Assembly (NCBI GenBank): GCA_029267645.1
Contig: JAJUIM010000011.1
Location: forward strand, 1 to 17,326
Length of the DNA: 17,326 nt
Reading direction: 5' to 3'
Origin: Microbacterium sp.
GTDB taxonomy: Bacteria; Actinomycetota; Actinomycetes; Actinomycetales; Microbacteriaceae
Notes under the pieces: generated by a model
The model's input: only the letters and a program-made list of their open reading frames with translations
Databases searched by the model: none
What the model was told of the DNA's origin: nothing
In this document: one piece after another, positions 8,663 to 15,956 of the stretch
Layout: every line of letters starts with the position of its first letter
Position numbering within the stretch: position 1 is the first letter of the stretch
Translations under genes and position numbers: made by a program

Positions 8663-9381
8663 GCCGCCACCCTCTCGCGCGCGGGGGCGAAGGCGCCGAC
8701 GTCGACGACCGTGTCGGCGATCGCGTCGCGCACCTCGGCGTCGTGGCAGATCGCGAGCATGCCGGTGCCCGCCCGCAGGCGCTCGCGGATCATGTCGACG
8801 ACGACGGCGCGGTTGCGCGCGTCGAGCGACGCGGTCGGCTCGTCGAGCAGCATGAGCGGCCGCTCGGCCGCGAAGCCCCGCGCGATGTTGACGCGCTGCT
8901 GCTCGCCGCCCGAGAAGGTCGCGGGCGGTAGCTGCCACAGCCGCTCGGGGATGCTGAGCCGCTCAAGCAGCTCGCCCGCGCGCTCGCGGGCCGCGTCGCG
9001 GGCGGATCCGCGCTCGACGAGCGGCTCGGCGACGACGTCGATCGCGGCGACGCGGGGCACGGCGCTCAGGAACTGGCTGACGTAGCCCATCGCGTCGCGC
9101 CGCGCCGCGAGCACCTCGCGCGGCGCGGCCGTCGCGAGGTCGACGACGCGGCCCGCGGCGTCGAGCAGGATCCGGCCGCTGTCGGCGAGGTAGCTGCCGA
9201 ACACCATCTTCATGATCGTGCTCTTGCCCGCGCCCGACTCGCCGCCGAGCACGACGCACGTCCCGCGCGGCACGGCGAAGGTCACGCCGCGCAGCACGGG
9301 CAGCACCTGGGATCCCTGCAGGTGCAGGGTGAAGGTCTTGTCGACGCCCTCGACGGAGAGCACTGCGGTGTCGCGGGTCAT
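8659..9381 (-). CDS. phnL: Phosphonate C-P lyase system protein PhnL
   Basis: This 240-residue ABC-type ATPase has Walker A GESGAGKST (47-55), signature FSGGEQQR (156-163), Walker B MLLDEP (177-182) and His213 in the H-loop. The Q-loop segment VSQFLSAVPRVAAIDVVAEP (101-120) is specific to PhnL. PhnL is not a transporter: with PhnG, H and I it takes part in forming the ribose-phosphonate triphosphate, and its homologue binds the C-P lyase core complex. The ATG at 9381 follows the phnK stop by 1 bp, with AAGGG about 7 nt upstream. Confidence 0.96.
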   Translation of the reverse strand: MTRDTAVLSVEGVDKTFTLHLQGSQVLPVLRGVTFAVPRGTCVVLGGESGAGKSTIMKMVFGSYLADSGRILLDAAGRVVDLATAAPREVLAARRDAMGYVSQFLSAVPRVAAIDVVAEPLVERGSARDAARERAGELLERLSIPERLWQLPPATFSGGEQQRVNIARGFAAERPLMLLDEPTASLDARNRAVVVDMIRERLRAGTGMLAICHDAEVRDAIADTVVDVGAFAPARERVAA

Positions 9382-9382
9382 G

Positions 9383-10162
9383 TCAGCCCTTCAGGATCGA
9401 GGAGACGAGCAGCTGCGTGTAGGCGGCCTGGGGGTCGTCGAGCACGCGGTCGGTGAGCCCCTGCTCGATGACGCGGCCGTCCTTCATGACGACCGTGCGG
9501 TGCGAGATGAGGCGCGCGACCGCGAGGTCGTGCGTCACGACGACGACGGCGAGCCCGAGGTCGGCCACGAGCGAGCGGATGAGGTCGAGCAGGCGCGCCT
9601 GCACCGACACGTCGAGGCCGCTCGTCGGCTCGTCCATGAAGACGAGGCGCGGGCCGAACACGAGGTTGCGCGCGATCTGCACGCGCTGGCGCATGCCGCC
9701 CGAGAAGGTCGCGGGGGTGTCGTCCATGCGGTCGGCGGGGATCTCGACGCGCTCGAGCCAGTCGGCCGCGCGCTCGCGGATCCGCCCGTAGTGGCGCCAG
9801 CCGTTCGCCATGAGCGGCTCGCCCACGTTGCCGCCCGCCGAGACGTGCATGCGCAGGCCGTCGGCCGCGTTCTGGTGCACGAAGCCCCACTCGGTGCGCC
9901 ACAGGCGGCGCACGTCGCGCTCGCTGAGCGCCGACAGGTCGCGGGCCTCGCCGTCGGATCCCGCGTAGCGCGCGGATCCCTCGTCGATCGTCAGCCGCTG
10001 AGAGAGCATGCCGAGCAGCGTCGACTTGCCGGATCCCGACTCGCCGACGACGGCGAGCACCTCGCCGGGCCACAGGTCGAAGCTCACGCCGCGGCAGCCG
10101 AACCGGTCGCCGTAGCGGTGGCCGGCGTCCGTGACGCTGAGGAGCGGTGTCGCGGAGGTCAT
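9383..10162 (-). CDS. phnK: Phosphonate C-P lyase system protein PhnK
   Basis: This 259-residue ABC-type ATPase has Walker [10 protein letters not shown] (40-48), signature FSGGMRQR (153-160), Walker B FMDEP (175-179) and H-loop His211. The Q-loop region WGFVHQNAADGLRMHVSAGG (92-111) is the PhnK hallmark. In E. coli, PhnK binds the PhnGHIJ core as an accessory ATPase rather than driving transport. The ATG at 10162 overlaps the phnJ stop as ATGA and has a strong GAAGGAG about 6 nt before it. A longer open frame to 10294 lies within phnJ and lacks family similarity, so it is excluded. Confidence 0.96.
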   Translation of the reverse strand: MTSATPLLSVTDAGHRYGDRFGCRGVSFDLWPGEVLAVVGESGSGKSTLLGMLSQRLTIDEGSARYAGSDGEARDLSALSERDVRRLWRTEWGFVHQNAADGLRMHVSAGGNVGEPLMANGWRHYGRIRERAADWLERVEIPADRMDDTPATFSGGMRQRVQIARNLVFGPRLVFMDEPTSGLDVSVQARLLDLIRSLVADLGLAVVVVTHDLAVARLISHRTVVMKDGRVIEQGLTDRVLDDPQAAYTQLLVSSILKG

Positions 10163-11016
10163 GCGGTCTCCTTCGGGGTGCGGGCGGCGGCGCGCTCGCA
10201 GTGGTCGGTGTCGCTGCAGACGAACATGGCGCCGCCCGCGTCGTCGGTCACGACCTCGTCGAGGTACACGCCCTCGGATCCGCAGATGTCGCACGGGCGC
10301 TCGAAGCGCTGCGGCTCGAACGGGAAGTCCTCGAAGCCGAGGCTCTCGACCGACGTGTACGGCGGGATCGCGTAGATGCGCTTCTCCCGACCCGCGCCGA
10401 ACAGCTGCAGCGCGGGGCTCATGTGCATCTTGGGGTTGTCGAAGCTGGGGATCGGCGAGGGCGCCGTCACGTACCGCCCGTTCACGAGCACGGGGTAGTC
10501 GTACGTCTTCGCGATGTGGCCGTACCGCGCGATGTCCTCGTAGAGCTTGACGAACATCAGGCCGTACTCCTCGAGCGCGTGGAGCCTGCGTGTCTCTGTC
10601 TCGCGCGGCTCGAGGAACCGCAGCGGCTCGGGGATCGGCACCTGGTAGACGATCGTCTGGCCGGGCGTGAGCGGCGTCTCGGGGATCCGGTGCCGCGTCT
10701 GGATGATCGTGGCCTGGTCGGTGCTGGTCGTCGACGCCGACCCCGCGACGCGCTCGAAGAACTGGCGGATCGACACGGCGTTCGTCGTGTCGTCGGCGCC
10801 CTGGTCGATGACCTTGAGGCGGTCGCTCGGGCCGATGATCGACGCCGTCACCTGCACGCCGCCCGTGCCCCAGCCGCGCGGCATGGGCACCTCGCGCGAC
10901 GCGAAGGGCACCTGGAACCCGGGGATCGCGACGCCCTTCAGCAGCGCGCGGCGCACAACGCGCTTGGTCTGCTCGTCGAGGTAGCCCTCGTTGTAGACGA
11001 TGCGCGGCTCATCCAT
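10159..11016 (-). CDS. phnJ: Carbon-phosphorus lyase PhnJ (radical SAM)
   Basis: This 285-residue catalytic subunit cleaves the C-P bond of alpha-D-ribose 1-phosphonate 5-phosphate, giving an alkane and the 1,2-cyclic phosphate. The atypical radical SAM cysteines are all present as C-x2-C-x21-C-x5-C: Cys242, Cys245 and Cys267 for the 4Fe-4S cluster and Cys273 as the proposed thiyl residue. Gly33 in IPGFQVPF matches the glycyl-radical position (Gly32 in E. coli). Long stretches such as DQGADDTTNAVSIR (71-84) and QTRHRIPETPL (106-116) are strongly conserved. The ATG at 11016 is favoured over 11040 by AAGGAG just upstream; it overlaps phnI by 8 bp. Nothing suggests loss of activity. Confidence 0.98.
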   Translation of the reverse strand: MDEPRIVYNEGYLDEQTKRVVRRALLKGVAIPGFQVPFASREVPMPRGWGTGGVQVTASIIGPSDRLKVIDQGADDTTNAVSIRQFFERVAGSASTTSTDQATIIQTRHRIPETPLTPGQTIVYQVPIPEPLRFLEPRETETRRLHALEEYGLMFVKLYEDIARYGHIAKTYDYPVLVNGRYVTAPSPIPSFDNPKMHMSPALQLFGAGREKRIYAIPPYTSVESLGFEDFPFEPQRFERPCDICGSEGVYLDEVVTDDAGGAMFVCSDTDHCERAAARTPKETA

Positions 11017-12103
11017 GGGCGCTCTCCTTCTCGGGGGCACGGCGGGCTTCGAACTCGGCGCCGAGCTGGCGGATGAGCACGAGCTCGGCCTGGAAGTCGA
11101 CGTAGTGGGGCAGCTTGAGGTGCTCGACGAAGCCCGCCGCCTGCACGTTGTCGCTGTGGGCGATGACGAACTCCTCGTCCTGCGCGGGGCTCACCTCGCG
11201 CTCGCCGAACTCGTCTCGGCGCAGCGCGCGGTCGACGAGCGACATCGACATGGCCTTGCGCTCGGCCCGGCCGAACGCGAGGCCGTAGCCGCGCGTGAAC
11301 TGCGGGGGTCGGTCCGCCGATCCCACGAACTGGTTCACCATCTGGCACTCGGTGATCTCGATGCGGCCGATCGGCACCTCGTGGCCGATTTCGGGGGCGT
11401 CGAAGACGACCTCGACCTCGCCGACGCGCACCTCGCCCACGAAGGGGTGGGTGTTGCCGAATCCGCGCTGCGTCGAGTACCCGAGCGAGAGCAGGAAGCC
11501 CTCGTCGCCCCGCGCGAGGGCCTGCAGCCGCTCGGCGCGCGTCATCGGGAAGGTCGTCGGCTCGCGCGTGAGGTCGCCGGGATCCGGGTCGCCCCAGTCG
11601 TCGGGGTGGTCGGGCTCGACGAGCGCGCCGCGGCCCAGCAGATCCGTCACGCGCGGCATCGCCGCCTCGTCCGCCTCGGTGTCCGGCGCCGGGATGTCGG
11701 GCGTCGTGAGCTCGTCCGCGAGCAGGCGGTGCGTGTAGTCGAAGGTCGCGCCCAGCTGCTGGCCGCCCGGGACGTCTTTGAACGTCGCCGACACGCGCCG
11801 CTCGGGCGGCAGGGATCCCGTGTCGATCGGCCGCGTCACGCCGAAGCGGGGCAGCGTCGTGCGGTACGAGCGCAGCAGCGTGACGGCCTCGAGCACGTCG
11901 CCCTGCGCCTGCAGGATCGCCTTCGCGGCGAGGTCGGGGTCGTAGAGCGAGCCCTCGTTCATGACGCGCGCGACGAGCACGCCCAGCTGCTCGCGCACCT
12001 GTTCGGTCGCGACGCGATCCTCCCCGGATCCAGCCCCGCGCTTCGCGAGCAGGGCGTGCGCGTTCGCGATCGCCTGCTCGCCTCCCTTGACTGCGACGTA
12101 CAT
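11009..12103 (-). CDS. phnI: C-P lyase core protein PhnI
   Basis: This 364-residue protein begins MYVAVKGGEQAIANAHALL, the PhnI signature start. It is the nucleosidase-type subunit that, with PhnG, H and L, swaps adenine of ATP for the phosphonate; it also forms the core of the PhnGHIJ complex. Conserved parts include SLGYSTQRGFG (206-216), ITECQMVNQFVGSAD (250-264) and EHLKLPHYVDFQAEL (327-341). His328 and His333 in the last segment match the pair that, as I recall, binds zinc at the PhnI-PhnJ interface in E. coli. The start overlaps the phnH stop by one base (TGATG), with a very strong GGAGGAGGAGG upstream. Confidence 0.97.
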   Translation of the reverse strand: MYVAVKGGEQAIANAHALLAKRGAGSGEDRVATEQVREQLGVLVARVMNEGSLYDPDLAAKAILQAQGDVLEAVTLLRSYRTTLPRFGVTRPIDTGSLPPERRVSATFKDVPGGQQLGATFDYTHRLLADELTTPDIPAPDTEADEAAMPRVTDLLGRGALVEPDHPDDWGDPDPGDLTREPTTFPMTRAERLQALARGDEGFLLSLGYSTQRGFGNTHPFVGEVRVGEVEVVFDAPEIGHEVPIGRIEITECQMVNQFVGSADRPPQFTRGYGLAFGRAERKAMSMSLVDRALRRDEFGEREVSPAQDEEFVIAHSDNVQAAGFVEHLKLPHYVDFQAELVLIRQLGAEFEARRAPEKESAHG

Positions 12104-12714
12104 CAGGCCTCCTCCTCCGGGGTGAGGATCGTCGTGCGCGGCAGCCCGCGGACCACGCCGCGGCCCGCGAGGATCACGTCGACGCCGCGCGGGAACAGCG
12201 CGGCGTTCGCGCGACGCGCCTCGAGGAAGTGGGCCGACGCGCCCGCGCCGTCCCACGTGAGGGATCCGTCGATGCCGGGGCCCGTCGCGACGACGTCGGC
12301 CGTGGGGCGCGCGTCGGTCGCGTCGATCACAACCGTCGCGGACAGGTGCGGCTCCTCGTCCGTGCCCTTCTCGAGGGCGTCGAACGGCGGCACGGCGGAG
12401 GGGCAGCTCGCGACGCAGAACAGCGCGCGCGACGGGTCGTCGACGATGCGCGCGCCCGTGTGGAAGCGAATCCACGCCTCGACGTCGCCGCGCTGGCGCA
12501 GCGCCTCGTCGAGCCACAGCGGCGTCTGCTCGTCGCACAGCGCGAGCACAATCGCGCCGACCTCGCGCGACAGCGGCGCGGGCGGGGCGAGCACGACCTC
12601 GATCCGCTGCGGCAGGAGGGGGCGGGACAGGGCGTCGAGCACGGCGCGGAACACGCGCTGCGCGTCGTGCACGGGACTCTGGAACCCCGGCGTCAGGATT
12701 GCGGCGTCGGTCAT
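12103..12714 (-). CDS. phnH: C-P lyase core subunit PhnH
   Basis: The product has 203 residues, the usual PhnH length. The opening LTPGFQSPVHDAQRVFRAVL (7-26) and the closing FPRGVDVIL (174-182) with GPGI (145-148) are characteristic of the family. PhnH belongs to the PLP-transferase-like fold but has no known catalytic residues; it is an essential structural subunit of the PhnGHIJ complex. The ATG at 12714 overlaps the phnG stop as ATGA, with GAGGA about 7 nt before it. The open frame to 13206 is spurious, because it runs antiparallel-free through phnG on the same strand without family similarity. Confidence 0.95.
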   Translation of the reverse strand: MTDAAILTPGFQSPVHDAQRVFRAVLDALSRPLLPQRIEVVLAPPAPLSREVGAIVLALCDEQTPLWLDEALRQRGDVEAWIRFHTGARIVDDPSRALFCVASCPSAVPPFDALEKGTDEEPHLSATVVIDATDARPTADVVATGPGIDGSLTWDGAGASAHFLEARRANAALFPRGVDVILAGRGVVRGLPRTTILTPEEEA

Positions 12715-13199
12715 TCGTCGTCCTCGTCGTCGGATCCGTCGTTCTCTCGGGCGACCGTGAAGAAGTCCACGACCGTGCTGCGCGCGTCGGATCGCCGCTC
12801 GGCGTCGCGCTCGCCCTGGCGACGCTCGAGCACGTCGATGACGCCCGTGAGCACGCGATCGCGCGCCGCGGATCCGAGCATGCCGTCGAAGATCGCGGCG
12901 AGCGCCGCGTGCTCCGGGCGGCTGCCGAGCACGTACGCCGTGCCGAGCGACTCGCCGCCGCCCGAGCGCACGGCGACGGTCGCGCGCGTCACGGTCGCCT
13001 CGCCCAGGTGGAAGCGGTCGCCGCGGCCGCCCGCGCGCGCCTGCACCATGACGAGGCCCTGCTCGGGCCCGCGCACGTACTCGACGTCGGGGCGGTCGGG
13101 CCACTCGCGCCAGAGGTCGGCGAGCTCGGCCTGCGACGCCCCCGCGAGCACGCGCGCGGTGCGCTGCCGGTCGGCAGGATCCCGCTGCTGAACTGTCAT
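12711..13199 (-). CDS. phnG: C-P lyase core subunit PhnG
   Basis: This 162-residue protein carries the PhnG core GLVMVQARAGGRGDRFHLGE followed by TVTRATVAV (48-77), and the later LGTAYVLGSRPEHAALAAIFD (85-105). It is a small subunit of the PhnGHIJ complex that helps form the ribose triphosphate phosphonate. The C-terminus is a highly acidic tail (GSDDEDDE). The ATG at 13199 is chosen because family similarity starts just after it and the PHO-box element lies 40 bp upstream; no clear Shine-Dalgarno is visible. It is the first gene of the second phn transcription unit, followed by eight overlapping or nearly touching genes. Confidence 0.95.
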   Translation of the reverse strand: MTVQQRDPADRQRTARVLAGASQAELADLWREWPDRPDVEYVRGPEQGLVMVQARAGGRGDRFHLGEATVTRATVAVRSGGGESLGTAYVLGSRPEHAALAAIFDGMLGSAARDRVLTGVIDVLERRQGERDAERRSDARSTVVDFFTVARENDGSDDEDDE

Positions 13200-13238
13200 G
13201 CCGCAAGGCTCGCGGGCCGAGATGACCCCGGCACGCCC

Positions 13239-13260
13239 CGCGCGTGAACGAACGGTGAAC
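13239..13260 (-). promoter_or_regulatory. PHO-box-like direct repeat upstream of phnG
   Basis: On the minus strand two 11-nt units follow one another: GTTCACCGTTC (13260-13250) and GTTCACGCGCG (13249-13239). Both share a perfect GTTCAC. This matches the actinobacterial PhoP operator, which is built from 11-nt direct repeats related to GTTCACC. A weaker third unit may lie just upstream at 13271-13266. The element ends 40 bp before the phnG start, so it should control the phnG-phnN unit under phosphate limitation. The repeat is seen directly; PhoP binding is inferred from the family. Confidence 0.75.
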
Positions 13261-13270
13261 CGATTCGGAA

Positions 13271-13294
13271 ACCGCGCGTGACTTGTCGCGCGGT
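13271..13294 (-). terminator. Hairpin just after phnE
   Basis: ACCGCGCG and CGCGCGGT form a perfect 8-bp stem around an 8-nt loop, starting 6 bp after the phnE stop on the minus strand. The stem is followed by TTTCC, a short U-run in the transcript. It lies directly before the PHO-box element of phnG. It probably ends or attenuates the phnDCE message, making phnG-N a separate unit. The U-tract is weak, so termination is likely partial. Confidence 0.5.
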
Positions 13295-13300
13295 CGGCGG

Positions 13301-15028
13301 TCAGATGACGACCCGGCGCACCCACGCCGAGATGGCCTCGAGCACGAGCACCACGGCGAGGATCATGAGGATGATGAACGTCACGACGTCGAACTGCATG
13401 ACGCGGTTGGCCTGCAGCAGGTAGAAGCCGATGCCGCCCGCGCCGACGATGCCGAGCAGCGTCGCGGCGCGCACGTTCACGTCGAGCTGGTACAGCACGT
13501 GTGCGACGAACGCCGGCAGCACCTGGCGCAGAGTCGCCGAGGCGTACACCTGCAGGCGCGTCGCGCCGCCCGCCCGCACGGCGTCCTGCACCCGCACGTC
13601 GGTCTCCTCGAGCGAGTCGGCGACGAGCTTGCCGAGCAGGCCGACCGAGCCGATGCCGAGGGCGAGCGCTCCCGGCACAGCGCCGAGCCCCATCATGACG
13701 ATGAAGATGATCGCGAGGATCAGCTCGGGGAAGGCGCGCACGGCGACGATGAGGGTGCGGAACACGTTCGCGGTCGCGGCGTTCGGGGCGACGTTGCGCG
13801 CCGCGAGCGATCCGATCGGCAGCGCGAGCACGACGCCGATGAGCGTCGCCGCGAGGCCGATCTGCACGGTCGAGAGCATGCCCTCGAGCAGCAGGTCGAG
13901 CATGTCGCCGTCAGACGGCGGGAAGAACATCGCGAGCGTCTGCGGGATGTCGACGAGGCCCGTCACGAGGGCGGCCGGATCGATGTCGCTGCCCGCGACG
14001 GCGATCGCGACGATCAGGAGCGTGACCGTGATGCCGAGGAACCGGCGGATCCGGTCGGCGTCCCACGGCGGCGCGGTGCGGATGCGTCCCTTGCCGTCGC
14101 GCTGCACCTCGTGCGTCGCGGTCGGCTTCGTGACCCACCCGTCGCTCATACGGTCGAGCAGGCCGAGGATCCCGCGGCGGCGCCCGTTCACGCGCCCGAG
14201 AAGCGCCGTGCGGATCGCGCCCGAGATGAGCTCGACGACGACGCACAGCACGAGCACGACGAGCGCGAGCGCCATGCCGCGCTGGTAGTTCATCGTGTTG
14301 AGCGCCTCGGACATCGCGAGGCCGATGCCGCCGACGCCGACGTAGCCGAGGATGACCGACGTGCGCAGGTTGATGTCGAAGCGGTGCAGCGCCGTCGCGA
14401 TGATCTGCGGCATGAGCGGCGGGATGATGCCCGACCAGATCTGCTGCCACCGAGACGCGCCGGCGGCCCGCAGCGCCTCGACGGGGCCGCGGTCGAGCTC
14501 CTCGATCGCGTCGGCGTAGAGCTTGCCGATCATGCCGATCGAGTGCAGGCCCATCGCGAGGATGCCCGGCACGGCGCCGAGCCCGAAGAGGCGGAAGAAG
14601 ATGATCGCGAGCACGAGATCGGGGATCGCGCGCATGAGCACGATGAACGTGCGCGCGGCGCCGCCGGTCCAGCGGTTGCGCGTCGTGTTGCTCGCGGCGA
14701 AGAGCGCGACCGGGAGGCTCAGCACGACAGCGAGCGCCGTCGCGACCGTGACGATCGCGAGCGTCTCGAGCGTGAGCGCGACGAGCTCGGCTGCGGGCGG
14801 GAAGTCGAGCGGGAACATGCGCGAGATGAAGCTCGCGGCGTTCTCGAATCCCGTGACGAGCGCCGAGATGCCGATCTCGAGCTCGACGAACGACCATACT
14901 CCGCCCGCGAGCAGCGCGAGCATGACGCCCCAGACCGCGACGACGCGGAACTTCGGCGCGGGGCGGCGGGGAACGGGCAGGCCCGGGCGCTCGCCCGAGG
15001 AGGTTTCGACGGGGACGATCGTCGTCAT
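13301..15028 (-). CDS. phnE: Phosphonate ABC transporter permease PhnE, tandem two-domain fusion
   Basis: The product has 575 residues, about twice a normal PhnE (260-280). It contains two complete permease domains: roughly 30-275 and 328-572. Each has the same order of membrane segments, a PGxLA stretch (GAVPGILAMG at 151-160, GAVPGALALG at 449-458), an EAA loop (184-203 and 483-502) and a terminal G-x-GGIG motif (231-236 and 529-534). A charged linker of about 50 residues (278-328) joins them and should lie in the cytoplasm. It forms the whole membrane pore for PhnD and PhnC, so no second permease gene is needed. The ATG at 15028 is 2 bp after the phnC stop, with GAAGGT upstream. No frameshift is visible in the linker. 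Confidence 0.96.
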   Translation of the reverse strand: MTTIVPVETSSGERPGLPVPRRPAPKFRVVAVWGVMLALLAGGVWSFVELEIGISALVTGFENAASFISRMFPLDFPPAAELVALTLETLAIVTVATALAVVLSLPVALFAASNTTRNRWTGGAARTFIVLMRAIPDLVLAIIFFRLFGLGAVPGILAMGLHSIGMIGKLYADAIEELDRGPVEALRAAGASRWQQIWSGIIPPLMPQIIATALHRFDINLRTSVILGYVGVGGIGLAMSEALNTMNYQRGMALALVVLVLCVVVELISGAIRTALLGRVNGRRRGILGLLDRMSDGWVTKPTATHEVQRDGKGRIRTAPPWDADRIRRFLGITVTLLIVAIAVAGSDIDPAALVTGLVDIPQTLAMFFPPSDGDMLDLLLEGMLSTVQIGLAATLIGVVLALPIGSLAARNVAPNAATANVFRTLIVAVRAFPELILAIIFIVMMGLGAVPGALALGIGSVGLLGKLVADSLEETDVRVQDAVRAGGATRLQVYASATLRQVLPAFVAHVLYQLDVNVRAATLLGIVGAGGIGFYLLQANRVMQFDVVTFIILMILAVVLVLEAISAWVRRVVI

Positions 15029-15030
15029 CG

Positions 15031-15879
15031 TCAGACCTTCGCCGCGCCGGCCTCGACGGCCTCGGGCGCCGAGACGGCCGTGTAGATCTCGAAGACGTCC
15101 TCGCGGCTCAGCCGGCTCGTCGCGCGGTCGAGCACGACGCGGCCGGACTGCAGGCCTGTGATCCGGTCGCCGAAGTCCATCGCGAGCTCGACCTGGTGCA
15201 GGCTGCAGATCACGGTGAGGCCGAGGTCGCTCGAGATCTCGCGCAGCAGCTCCATGACGCCGGCCGAGCTCACGGGGTCGAGGCTCGCGACGGGCTCGTC
15301 GGCGAGCAGCACGACGGGCTCCTGGATGAGGGCGCGCGCGATCGCGACGCGCTGCTGCTGGCCGCCCGAGAGCGTGTCGGCGCGCTGGAACGCCTTGTCG
15401 GCGAGGCCCACGCGCGCGAGGTGCTCCATCGCGCGCTCCTTGACGGCGCGCGGATAGCTGAACAGGCCGATCCGCGGCCCACGCAGGCCGCCGAGGCGAC
15501 CCGTGCAGACGTTCTCGAGCACCGACATGGATCCGACGAGGTGGAAGTGCTGGAAGATCATGCCGACGCGGGAGCGCAGCACGCGCAGATCCTTCTGTCG
15601 TGCGCTGTGCACGGGCACGCCGAGCGTGAACACCTCGCCCTCGGTCGGCTGGTGCAGGCCGTTGATGTGGCGCAGCAGCGTCGACTTGCCCGAGCCCGAC
15701 AGACCGAGCAGCACGTTGATCTCGCCCGGCGTGAAGTCGACCGTCACGTCGTCGAGCGCCGTCACCTGCCCGAACCGCTTCGTCACGCCGGCCATGCGCA
15801 CGGCGTCCTTCACGTCGTCGGGCCGCAGCTCGGGGATCCCCGAGGTCATCGCCTGGCGGATGTCTGCCACGTTCGTCAT
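15031..15879 (-). CDS. phnC: Phosphonate ABC transporter ATP-binding protein PhnC
   Basis: The 282-residue ATPase has Walker A GLSGSGKST (59-67), Q-loop Gln110 in GMIFQHFHLVGSMSVLENV, signature LSGGQQQR (170-177), Walker B VLLADEP (190-196) and His228 in the H-loop. The FQHFHLV and VLENVCTGRLG segments are typical of PhnC. It powers the PhnE pore. About 28 residues precede the ABC domain; an alternative start at residue 11 (15849) would shorten this. The ATG at 15879 is preferred because of GAGAGG upstream. The gene lies 77 bp after phnD, with a strong hairpin in the gap. Confidence 0.96.
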   Translation of the reverse strand: MTNVADIRQAMTSGIPELRPDDVKDAVRMAGVTKRFGQVTALDDVTVDFTPGEINVLLGLSGSGKSTLLRHINGLHQPTEGEVFTLGVPVHSARQKDLRVLRSRVGMIFQHFHLVGSMSVLENVCTGRLGGLRGPRIGLFSYPRAVKERAMEHLARVGLADKAFQRADTLSGGQQQRVAIARALIQEPVVLLADEPVASLDPVSSAGVMELLREISSDLGLTVICSLHQVELAMDFGDRITGLQSGRVVLDRATSRLSREDVFEIYTAVSAPEAVEAGAAKV

Positions 15880-15907
15880 CTCGTGCCTCTCGTGCTTCTC
15901 ATGGGGC

Positions 15908-15943
15908 GAGCGGGTGAGGATCCCTGCGGACCCTCACCCGCTC
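15908..15943 (-). ncRNA. Hairpin in the phnD-phnC gap
   Basis: GAGCGGGTGAGG (15908-15919) and CCTCACCCGCTC (15932-15943) form a perfect 12-bp stem with a 12-nt loop, starting 13 bp after the phnD stop. No T-tract follows on the minus strand, so it is not a normal intrinsic terminator. Such hairpins after binding-protein genes often stabilise the upstream mRNA or partly attenuate, so the binding protein is made in excess over the ATPase and permease. The stem is seen; the role is inferred. Confidence 0.6.
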
Positions 15944-15956
15944 ACGTGCTCCCGCG

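Noticed and set aside
10163..10294. N-terminal extension of PhnK
   Set aside because: It lies inside phnJ, is Arg-rich without family similarity, and the ATG at 10162 has a strong ribosome-binding site and an ATGA overlap.
13283..15085. A 600-codon plus-strand open frame opposite phnE
   Set aside because: It is the antisense shadow of phnE, full of Arg, Asp, Glu and His from GC-rich codons, with no family similarity; phnE itself is unmistakable.
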